Assembly (NCBI GenBank): GCA_023265735.1
Contig: JAHFSN010000185.1
Location: 1 to 5,192 of the forward strand
Direction of reading: 5' to 3'
From: Spirochaetaceae bacterium
GTDB lineage: Bacteria; Spirochaetota; Spirochaetia; JABEVK01
Length of the DNA: 5,192 bases
Position numbers and translations under genes: made by a program. The notes below the pieces were generated by a model, which saw nothing but the letters and a program-made list of their open reading frames with translations, was not told where the DNA came from and searched no databases. Shown piece by piece: positions 1 through 4,407 of this stretch (positions within the stretch are counted from its first letter, which is position 1; every line of letters begins with the position of its first letter).

Positions 1-381
1 CGGCGAGCCGAAGTCGTGGCCGACGAGCATCGCCGTCCTCCGATACCCCAGGGCCGAGACCAGGGCCAGGGCATCGCGCGTCGAGTTCAAGAGGCCGAAA
101 GGCGCCAGGGAAGCGTCGTAGCCGTTCACCCAGCCGGTGGTGAGGCCAAAGCCCCTCTGGTCGGGCGCCACCGCGTGGTACCCCGCGTCGGCCAGAAGGG
201 GAATCAGGTGCCGCCAGCCGTAGGCCAAGTCCGGAAAACCGTGAAGAAGGAGAGCGAGCGGCCGGCCGGGCCGCTCGTAACCGCCTTCGAGAATGTGGAT
301 ATCGAGGCCGTTGATCCCAGGGATCAGGCGCGAACGAATCCCCTGAGGAAGGGTTCCTTCGCCGTAGGCGAGTGTGGTCAT
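1..381 (-). CDS. Alpha/beta hydrolase, epoxide hydrolase-like (N-terminal part, cut by window edge)
   Basis: Reading the minus strand from the ATG at 381 gives 127 open codons running off the left edge. Seen: an HGFP oxyanion-hole motif at residues 47-50 followed by D51 and W57-R58, a PDQRGFG strand/turn at 73-79, and a nucleophile elbow GHDFGS at 121-126 with Asp123 as nucleophile. In this fold an Asp nucleophile plus HGxP points to epoxide hydrolases, which open epoxides to diols through an alkyl-enzyme ester. Haloalkane or fluoroacetate dehalogenases share the Asp nucleophile and cannot be excluded, because the cap tyrosines and the acid/His triad members lie beyond the edge. There is no signal peptide, so it is probably cytoplasmic. 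A strong GGAGGA ribosome site (391-396) lies 9 nt upstream of the ATG. It is divergent from a TetR gene, its likely repressor. Confidence 0.86.
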   Translation of the reverse strand, partial: MTTLAYGEGTLPQGIRSRLIPGINGLDIHILEGGYERPGRPLALLLHGFPDLAYGWRHLIPLLADAGYHAVAPDQRGFGLTTGWVNGYDASLAPFGLLNSTRDALALVSALGYRRTAMLVGHDFGSP

Positions 382-390
382 CTCGGGTAC

Positions 391-396
391 TCCTCC
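391..396 (-). promoter_or_regulatory. Ribosome binding site of the hydrolase
   Basis: On the minus strand this reads GGAGGA and ends 9 nt before the ATG at 381. It fixes the start of the edge-truncated hydrolase. Confidence 0.75.
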
Positions 397-407
397 GGCA
401 ATTCCTA

Positions 408-429
408 TTATATGGCAATCACCATATAA
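408..429. promoter_or_regulatory. Perfect 22-bp inverted repeat, probable TetR operator
   Basis: The arms TTATATGG (408-415) and CCATATAA (422-429) are exact reverse complements separated by 6 bp (caatca). Size and symmetry fit a site for a TetR dimer. It lies between the divergent hydrolase and tetR genes, downstream of the proposed hydrolase promoter and upstream of the proposed tetR -10 box. Bound repressor could therefore block hydrolase transcription and also damp its own gene. The symmetry is seen directly; binding by the neighbouring TetR is inferred from position. Confidence 0.72.
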
Positions 430-455
430 CCATACTATGTCGACCACCATAGAAT
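427..455 (+). promoter_or_regulatory. Weak candidate promoter of tetR
   Basis: TAGAAT at 450-455 matches TATAAT at five of six positions. The hexamer 17 bp upstream (TAACCA, 427-432) is a poor -35 box. If used, transcription would start near 462, shortly before the tetR coding region, and both dyads would lie over or just upstream of the promoter, allowing autorepression. Confidence 0.3.
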
Positions 456-461
456 AGTCAA
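432..461 (-). promoter_or_regulatory. Putative sigma70-type promoter of the hydrolase
   Basis: On the minus strand TTGACT (456-461) is a good -35 box. It is followed after 18 bp by TAGTAT (432-437), a 4/6 match to TATAAT. The weaker dyad lies between the boxes and the perfect 22-bp repeat lies just downstream, as expected for a repressed promoter. A better-looking TATAAT further downstream (minus strand, about 405-410 with its flank) has no suitable -35 box. Confidence 0.42.
435..452. promoter_or_regulatory. Second, weaker dyad in the divergent promoter region
   Basis: CTATG (435-439) and CATAG (448-452) form a 5-8-5 inverted repeat. Aligned with the 408-429 repeat it keeps the core TATG-N8-CATA and most surrounding bases, with centres 25 bp apart, so it looks like a degenerate second copy of the same operator. 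It lies between the proposed -35 and -10 boxes of the hydrolase promoter and overlaps the proposed tetR -10 box. Confidence 0.5.
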
Positions 462-484
462 GCCCGATGTGGTACATTGGCGGC

Positions 485-1087
485 ATGCCACGGAAGACGG
501 ATGCCCGGGAGCGGGCGATTGCCACGGCCGAACAGTTGTTTCGCATCCAGGGGTACACCGCCACGGGGTTGACCCAGATCCTCGAAGAGAGCGGCGCGCC
601 CAAGGGGTCGTTCTACTTTCACTTTCCCCGCGGAAAGACCCAGCTGGCCGAAGAAGCCATCGATCAGTACGTGGGGCGGCGAATGACCGTCTTGCGGAAT
701 ATCTCGGCGAACACGGCAGGCGACGCCCGGAGCTTCATTCGCCAGCTCTTCGACACCTTTGGGGCCGAAATGGTGGCCACCGACTTTCAATTTGGATGCC
801 TCATGCAGAATCTGGCGAACGAACTCCCTGCCCTCGACCCCGAACTGACCGCCCGGGTGGCCCGGGGCTTTGTCGACTCAACCGAGATCGTCGCCCAGCA
901 TTTTCGGCAGTGCGGCTTCAGTCCGGCTCGCGCGGCAGCCACCGCTGCGGCGTTGGTGGCCGCCCTGGAAGGGGCCAGGACCATTGCCCGGTTGGAACGC
1001 ACGCCGGCCGTCTTCGGGTCCCTGGCGCGGGTGTGTACCGACAGTTGGGGTGCCCCCGAACCGCCGTCCCACGGTGCCCAGGGCTGA
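485..1087 (+). CDS. TetR/AcrR-family transcriptional repressor
   Basis: This is a 200-residue protein, the normal TetR length. Residues 1-55 form the DNA-binding domain: helix 1 around TDARERAIATAEQLFRIQGY, then the helix-turn-helix around 28-50 with the hallmark 'GAPKGSFYFHFPRGKTQL'. The 'PKGSFYFHFP' version and the 'FGCLMQNLANEL' segment at about 103-114 resemble the LmrA/YxaF-like branch of the family, whose C-terminal half binds small hydrophobic ligands. I chose the ATG at 485 (MPRKTDARER) because it gives the usual family N-terminus. An in-frame ATG at 467 would add six residues (MWYIGG). Neither has a strong Shine-Dalgarno. The gene is divergent from the epoxide-hydrolase-like gene, with a palindromic operator between them, so it probably represses that gene and itself. 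Its inducer is unknown. Confidence 0.9.
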   Translation: MPRKTDARERAIATAEQLFRIQGYTATGLTQILEESGAPKGSFYFHFPRGKTQLAEEAIDQYVGRRMTVLRNISANTAGDARSFIRQLFDTFGAEMVATDFQFGCLMQNLANELPALDPELTARVARGFVDSTEIVAQHFRQCGFSPARAAATAAALVAALEGARTIARLERTPAVFGSLARVCTDSWGAPEPPSHGAQG

Positions 1088-1136
1088 GTAGGGATCGATT
1101 GGACGAGGTGAAGCGGCTGTTTTTTTAAAACATGCC

Positions 1137-1166
1137 TTGACATGTATGTACGCATAGATGTATATA
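1137..1166 (+). promoter_or_regulatory. Promoter of the arsR-SRPBCC operon
   Basis: A perfect TTGACA (1137-1142) is followed after 18 bp by TATATA (1161-1166); a TATAAC with 20-bp spacing (1163-1168) overlaps it. The expected start of transcription, about 7 nt after the -10 box, falls at or next to the ATG at 1173, so the mRNA would be leaderless. The promoter lies in the short AT-rich spacer after tetR. Confidence 0.62.
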
Positions 1167-1171
1167 ACATC
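1157..1171. promoter_or_regulatory. Dyad over the -10 region, candidate ArsR autoregulatory operator
   Basis: GATGT (1157-1161) and ACATC (1167-1171) form an exact inverted repeat around a 5-bp AT centre, covering the -10 box and ending just before the start codon. ATGTAT also occurs twice as a direct repeat (1142-1147 and 1158-1163, 16 bp apart), and ACATGT (1140-1145) is self-complementary. ArsR-family proteins commonly bind dyads over their own promoter. Assignment to this regulator is inference. Confidence 0.42.
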
Positions 1172-1172
1172 C

Positions 1173-1496
1173 ATGGAAACAGTGTTCGACATCCTGGCAG
1201 AACCCCATAGGCGGGCGATTCTGCAGCTTCTGACCACCTCAGAAAGATCCGTGGGCCAGCTCGAACAGGAGCTTCAGCTTCCCCAGCCCACGGTCTCCAA
1301 GCACCTGCGGGTCCTCAGGGAAGCGGGCTTCGTCGAGTCCACCGTCGACGCCCAGCGGCGGCTGTACCGATTGAGGGCCGAACCGCTGCGGGAGCTCGAC
1401 GTCTGGCTCGCTCCCTTTCGTGAATTTTGGAGCGCCCACGTCGACGCCTTGGAACAACACTTGGATCGCTGGGAAGAAGGAGAACCCCATGTCTGA
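1173..1496 (+). CDS. ArsR-family winged-helix regulator (SRPBCC-associated type)
   Basis: This is a 107-residue winged-helix protein starting METVFDILAEPHRRAILQLL, the classic first helix of ArsR regulators that accompany SRPBCC proteins. The recognition helix is around residues 38-52 (QPTVSKHLRVLREAG), followed by the wing (ESTVDAQRRLYRL). It contains no cysteine, so the thiolate metal sites of true ArsR/SmtB sensors are absent; a non-metal signal or plain autorepression is more likely. The ATG at 1173 is preferred over the in-frame ATG at 1158 because the promoter -10 box spans 1161-1166. There is no Shine-Dalgarno, consistent with a leaderless start. Its last 8 nt overlap the SRPBCC gene, indicating translational coupling. 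It probably represses its own operon. Confidence 0.9.
   Translation: METVFDILAEPHRRAILQLLTTSERSVGQLEQELQLPQPTVSKHLRVLREAGFVESTVDAQRRLYRLRAEPLRELDVWLAPFREFWSAHVDALEQHLDRWEEGEPHV
1477..1482 (+). promoter_or_regulatory. Ribosome binding site that fixes the SRPBCC start
   Basis: AAGGAG, inside the end of the arsR gene, lies 6 nt before the ATG at 1489. It supports that start over the in-frame ATG at 1420, which would add 23 residues that are not family-like and a long overlap with arsR. Confidence 0.75.
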
Positions 1497-2031
1497 GAGA
1501 GACAACTACAACCCGGGGCCCGCGGGGGGCGCCACCATCGAGAAGGACGGTGAGACCTGGACCCTCGTCCTCGTCCGCCAGCTTCGTCACGCGCCTGACC
1601 GCGTCTGGACGGCCCTCACCGAACCCGAGCACTTGAAGGAGTGGGCCCCCTTCGACGCCGACAAGTCCCTCGCCACGGCGGGGGCCCGGGTCACGCTGAC
1701 CACGGCGGGAGCCCCTTCCTCGTACGTTTCGGAAACCGTGGTGATCCGGGCCGACGCACCCCGGGTGCTGCAGTTCAACTGGGGCGACCGCGAAGTTCGG
1801 TGGGAACTTGAGGCGGTGGCGGGGGGCACGCGGCTCACCCTGTGGAACAACATCGACCGCAATTTCATCGCCATGGGGGCCGCCGGGTGGCACGTCTGCC
1901 TCGATGTCCTCGACCGCTGGGTCGCGGGAAAGCCGATCGGCCGCATCGTGGGCCCGGACGCCATGAAGTTCTTGGGTTGGCAGCGTCTCCACGCCGAATA
2001 TCGTCAGCTCTTTCAAGGAGGTGTTTCATGA
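1489..2031 (+). CDS. SRPBCC / AHSA1-like START-fold protein
   Basis: This is a 180-residue protein of the AHSA1 (Hsp90 ATPase activator homologue-like) branch of the SRPBCC superfamily, a helix-grip fold with a deep hydrophobic pocket. Seen: the first strand and helix signature 'VRQLRHAPDRVWTALTEPEHLKEW' at about residues 29-52, a following 'GARVTL' strand (65-70), 'GGTRLTLWNNID' at 112-123, and a long C-terminal helix region 'AAGWHVCLDVLDRW' (131-144) ending in W164 and LHAEYRQLF. Such proteins next to ArsR regulators are common, but their ligands are mostly unknown, so I do not propose a substrate. The N-terminal 15 residues are low-complexity and probably disordered. It overlaps arsR by 8 nt upstream, and its stop overlaps the next start as ATGA. 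It is probably cytoplasmic. Confidence 0.88.
   Translation: MSERDNYNPGPAGGATIEKDGETWTLVLVRQLRHAPDRVWTALTEPEHLKEWAPFDADKSLATAGARVTLTTAGAPSSYVSETVVIRADAPRVLQFNWGDREVRWELEAVAGGTRLTLWNNIDRNFIAMGAAGWHVCLDVLDRWVAGKPIGRIVGPDAMKFLGWQRLHAEYRQLFQGGVS
2015..2023 (+). promoter_or_regulatory. Very strong Shine-Dalgarno of the membrane protein gene
   Basis: AAGGAGGTG is a near-complete complement to the 16S rRNA 3' end. Its GGAGG core ends 6 nt before the ATG at 2028. It decides the start of the membrane protein, although that codon overlaps the previous stop, and suggests high independent initiation in addition to coupling. Confidence 0.75.
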
Positions 2032-2393
2032 ACGCCATGCAGGTTCCGCTGCTGGTCGAAATTGTCTTGATCCTGACCGCAATGGTCCTGGGGTTCTTCC
2101 TCTTTCGAACGAAGAAGCCCTATGGAAAAGTCAGGCTCGCGTTCCACGTCTTCTTCGCCGTGTGGTTCGCCTTCGGGTATTCCTTCGTGGCCTCTTCGGT
2201 GTGGTTGACCCAGGGCTTGTCCGGCACCGGGATCGCCATCCTCGTCATGGGAGCGGCGCTACTGGTCCAGGTCGCCACCGGACTCGGGCTGCTGGTTTCG
2301 AAGGCCCGCCTGGTCCTGGCCGCGGTCCATGGAACCTCGGCTTTCCTCGTGCTGATCTCGGCTGCCGTCGCGTTCTTTCTCGCAGCAAACTAA
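2028..2393 (+). CDS. Small four-helix integral membrane protein, family not recognised
   Basis: This is a 121-residue hydrophobic protein with four predicted membrane helices at about 8-26, 36-56, 68-90 and 96-119. The loop between helices 1 and 2 (RTKKPYGKVR, 27-36) and the loop between 3 and 4 (SKAR, 91-94) are basic, so the positive-inside rule puts both termini outside. Each second helix of a pair carries one histidine near its cytoplasmic end (H40, H101), and E11 lies in helix 1. The two halves look weakly alike (G-x-[LF] ... K-x-RL ... H). It starts at ATGA, overlapping the SRPBCC stop. In similar operons DoxX-like membrane proteins can follow SRPBCC genes, but I see no convincing DoxX signature. 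Function is unknown; a b-type haem or cofactor site formed by the two histidines is possible but speculative. Confidence 0.82.
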   Translation: MNAMQVPLLVEIVLILTAMVLGFFLFRTKKPYGKVRLAFHVFFAVWFAFGYSFVASSVWLTQGLSGTGIAILVMGAALLVQVATGLGLLVSKARLVLAAVHGTSAFLVLISAAVAFFLAAN

Positions 2394-2402
2394 GCTTGTC
2401 AT

Positions 2403-2408
2403 AAGGAG
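2403..2408 (+). promoter_or_regulatory. Ribosome binding site of the orphan protein gene
   Basis: AAGGAG lies 8 nt before the ATG at 2417, in the 23-nt gap after the membrane protein gene. It supports both the start and expression of the orphan reading frame. Confidence 0.7.
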
Positions 2409-2416
2409 AAGAGAAT

Positions 2417-2878
2417 ATGTCACTCGTGAATTTCGCCCAGGTTTCCAAGGAAGGCCTCGAAACATCCCCCGTCGCCCAGGCTCTCGCGGGCCTGCGGGCC
2501 AACGAGGCCCGGTACTTCAAAAACAAGTACAACCATGATTTCACCACGCTTCCCGCCGCCGAAAGCCAGGGGAATTTGGATTACGTCAACAACGTTCTCC
2601 AGAAGGAGCGGAACCTGCACATCGCCACCCGGCCATTGGAAACCTCGCGGTTCCAGGTGGAGAACATTCTGTTCACGTATGTGTTCTACGAAAGCGGCCT
2701 CTCGATCAATGTCATGTACACCGTCGACGACCCCAAGAAACGGGCCGTGGGCTTCAAACTTTCCGAGGGAATGGAGGTGCCCCTCGAACTGGCCGAGAAG
2801 TTCAAATTTGCCAGGCAGAAGTCCAAGCTGGCGGGAACCATTCGCGGCTCCTTCTTCGTCATCAAAGGACAGTATTAG
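2417..2878 (+). CDS. Hypothetical 153-residue soluble protein, last gene of the operon
   Basis: I do not recognise a family. The protein has no signal peptide, no membrane segment and no cysteine. Residues 1-35 look helical (QVSKEGLETSPVAQALAGLR). Residues 80-118 alternate hydrophobic and polar residues (VENILFTYVFYESGLSINVM), suggesting beta strands, then comes a helix near 121-137 (VPLELAEKFKFARQK) and a final strand (GSFFVIKGQY). Lysine and arginine are frequent around 33-37, 107-109 and 128-137. It has a good ribosome site and follows the membrane protein gene after only 23 nt with no terminator between, so it is probably co-transcribed with arsR, the SRPBCC gene and the membrane gene. 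A cytoplasmic partner of the membrane protein is one possibility, from context only. Confidence 0.8.
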   Translation: MSLVNFAQVSKEGLETSPVAQALAGLRANEARYFKNKYNHDFTTLPAAESQGNLDYVNNVLQKERNLHIATRPLETSRFQVENILFTYVFYESGLSINVMYTVDDPKKRAVGFKLSEGMEVPLELAEKFKFARQKSKLAGTIRGSFFVIKGQY

Positions 2879-2882
2879 GGAA

Positions 2883-2929
2883 CAAGAACCTATTTATTAC
2901 CAATATACTCACTAAATAGAATGTTCTTG
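2883..2929. repeat. Long imperfect inverted repeat (hairpin) between operons
   Basis: The left arm CAAGAAC-CTATTTA (2883-2896) pairs with TAAATAG (2913-2919) and GTTCTTG (2923-2929), 14 pairs in all, with a 3-nt bulge (AAT, 2920-2922) and a 16-nt loop. The stem is AT-rich and no U-tract follows, so it is not a canonical intrinsic terminator. It starts 4 nt after the stop of the orphan gene, and its right arm runs into the -35 box of the next promoter. It could protect the upstream 3' end or serve as an operator for the barrel genes. Confidence 0.6.
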
Positions 2930-2954
2930 ATTAAGTGATAGAGATTGCTATACT
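2927..2954 (+). promoter_or_regulatory. Sigma70-type promoter of the barrel gene pair
   Basis: TTGATT (2927-2932) and TATACT (2949-2954) are separated by 16 bp in AT-rich DNA. Transcription would start near 2961, leaving an untranslated leader of about 60 nt before the ATG at 3021. The -35 box overlaps the end of the hairpin right arm. No other structure is apparent in the rest of the spacer. Confidence 0.6.
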
Positions 2955-3020
2955 AAGCTATTCTTCAACATTTTGGTCTTCGTCTGATCGCTTCGAGTCG
3001 CCCTTGATGAGGAGTCACTG

Positions 3021-3707
3021 ATGAAAAATGTTGTGCTGGGTTTGGCTCTCTTTTCTCTGTTGACCCATGGAGTCTTTGCCCGGGACGAACACCCGATCTC
3101 GATAGGGATGATGGAAGGGGTGGGCATCGATACCCAGGACTTTAAGGCAGAAGGAGTTGGCTACGGGGATTTGCCCTCGGGTCCTGGGACGGCGAAATTC
3201 GAGACCGTTACCAAGTACCTGACCTGGGGAATCTTCCTCGATACCCCCTATGTTGAAGCATCTGCCTTTATTTTGACCCAGGCAGGAGATGCCAAAGGGT
3301 ACTATTCTTTGCATTTCTCGACAGATTCTTCGGCGACCAACGACATGGATTCGCGTTTGATCAATGCAGACCTTCGGGTCCTTCTGAAGTTTCCCGTTGT
3401 CCTCAGGGACTTCACCGTCTTTCCCCTCTTAGGGTCCGAGTATTCTCATAACTTGTCCGCGAACATGTCGAAGCTCCCGGATGGAACGTTGCAATCAGAC
3501 CTTAGTGCCATCCTCATCGATCTCGGCGCCGGTATCGATTTTCGCCTAACGAATCGGTATTACCTTAGGCTGAAGACCCTCTATGGGATCAACCTGAAAG
3601 CGGGTAATACGGGCTTCAAGGACTATCACTCGACAAACGGCCTCACCGACTACACCGCCTCGGGCAGCCGCCTCAATTTCGACCTCGCCCTCGGCTACAA
3701 ACTCTAG
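3021..3707 (+). CDS. Secreted outer-membrane beta-barrel-type protein, copy 1
   Basis: This is a 228-residue protein with a signal peptide at 1-20 (K2, hydrophobic core VVLGLALFSLLTHGVFA, likely cleavage after A20; no lipobox cysteine). The mature part is rich in aromatic/aliphatic alternation and glycine, typical of small outer-membrane barrels. Landmarks shared with the next gene: YVEAS (77-81), DMDSR with N115 and D117, KFP (123-125), FPLLGSEYSHNLS (134-146), DLGAGIDF (167-174), YGINL (188-192) and GSRLNF (215-220). It ends in Leu (LGYKL), not the usual terminal Phe. Ribosome site GAGGAG (3009-3014) lies 6 nt before the ATG. The sequence looks less GC-rich than its neighbours by eye, as if acquired or diverged separately. 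A pore, adhesin or structural role cannot be chosen from sequence. Confidence 0.82.
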   Translation: MKNVVLGLALFSLLTHGVFARDEHPISIGMMEGVGIDTQDFKAEGVGYGDLPSGPGTAKFETVTKYLTWGIFLDTPYVEASAFILTQAGDAKGYYSLHFSTDSSATNDMDSRLINADLRVLLKFPVVLRDFTVFPLLGSEYSHNLSANMSKLPDGTLQSDLSAILIDLGAGIDFRLTNRYYLRLKTLYGINLKAGNTGFKDYHSTNGLTDYTASGSRLNFDLALGYKL

Positions 3708-3746
3708 CCCTTCACCTGCGGGCCTTCCTCGGCTATGGTGAGAGGC

Positions 3747-4397
3747 ATGAAGTGGATCGCTGTCGCCCTCCTCGGATTGACTGCCGCGGCCTACGGCCAA
3801 AGCCCCGGACCCTCAGCCGGGGTTTCTCTGGGCACTACGTTCGACTCCCTGTCCTACCAGGTCGACGGAACCCTTTCACCGTCTCCGCAAAAGCAGGAAG
3901 CCACCCTGAACATGAGCTTTGTGACGGTTGGCGGATTTGTCGACTTCACCTACGTGGAGGCCAGTCTTGGCCTCCTTGTCCAGTTGGGGACCCAAAGTAC
4001 GAAAATCGTGGATTCCTCGTCGGGAACCAGCGACCAAGACCTCGACACCCGCTTCGTGAACCTCGACGCCCGGCTGCTGGGAAAGTACCCCCTGAGGTTT
4101 CTCCACTCGCTCTGGTTTTTTCCCCTGGTGGGGCTGGAGTATTCTCACAACCTGTCCCGCCAGAACAAGCAGGATTTCCTGCGATCCGACGAACTCAATG
4201 ACCTGTTCCTCGATGCAGGGGCCGGGATCGATTTTCCTGTGAACGGCAGCACCTACGTCCGGGCCGAGGGGATTTACGGCCTCAACCTCACCCCATCGTC
4301 CCAGGACGTGAAAGACATGGCTTCCTCTGGCGGAGGGTTCTATGGCGACTACGGCTCTCGGCTGAACTTCAGCATTGGGCTCGGCAGCCGCTTCTAG
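3747..4397 (+). CDS. Secreted outer-membrane beta-barrel-type protein, copy 2 (tandem paralogue)
   Basis: This is a 216-residue protein. It has a signal peptide at 1-17 (MKWIAVALLGLTAAAYG, likely cleaved before Q18) and then a Gly/Ser/aromatic-rich barrel-like region. It is a paralogue of the preceding gene: by hand the last 120 or so residues align at roughly 35-40% identity, with YVEAS (69-73), DLDTR (98-102), FFPLVGLEYSHNLS (124-137), DAGAGIDF (156-163), YGLNL (177-181) and GSRLNF (203-208). It ends in Phe (GLGSRF), the residue the BAM machinery commonly recognises. Start choice is uncertain: ATG 3747 has purines too close (AGAGG, 3741-3745), while the in-frame ATG at 3735 has no ribosome site and would add MVRG. 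The gap to copy 1 is 39 nt without a terminator, so co-transcription is likely. Confidence 0.82.
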   Translation: MKWIAVALLGLTAAAYGQSPGPSAGVSLGTTFDSLSYQVDGTLSPSPQKQEATLNMSFVTVGGFVDFTYVEASLGLLVQLGTQSTKIVDSSSGTSDQDLDTRFVNLDARLLGKYPLRFLHSLWFFPLVGLEYSHNLSRQNKQDFLRSDELNDLFLDAGAGIDFPVNGSTYVRAEGIYGLNLTPSSQDVKDMASSGGGFYGDYGSRLNFSIGLGSRF

Positions 4398-4407
4398 TCT
4401 GGTTCTG

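Noticed and set aside
16..429. Open frame of 137 codons on the plus strand
   Set aside because: It is antisense to the hydrolase, whose minus-strand translation carries the HGFP and GHDFGS motifs. The plus-strand product is Arg/Gly/Pro-rich with no recognisable domain and runs through the operator.
467..484. Upstream in-frame ATG at 467 as the TetR start
   Set aside because: It adds six residues (MWYIGG) not expected in the family and has no Shine-Dalgarno. The ATG at 485 gives the usual MPRKTDARER N-terminus. I cannot exclude it fully.
482..489. 8-bp palindrome GGCATGCC around the tetR start codon
   Set aside because: Such short GC palindromes are expected by chance, and it has no relation to the TATG/CATA operator core.
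1111..1126. Run of seven T after AAGCGGCTG as a tetR terminator
   Set aside because: I found no GC-rich stem directly before the T-run. The nearby GGC-TGTTTT / AAAACA-TGCC pairing is AT-rich, out of register by one base, and contains the T-run rather than preceding it.
469..1128. 219-codon frame overlapping the TetR gene, one base off
   Set aside because: Its product is rich in Arg, Gly, Pro and His with no domain, while the frame starting at 485 encodes a clear TetR protein. It is a high-GC shadow.
1315..2016. Minus-strand 233-codon frame across arsR and the SRPBCC gene
   Set aside because: It is antisense to two well-supported genes, low-complexity in its C-terminal half, and without a ribosome site or domain.
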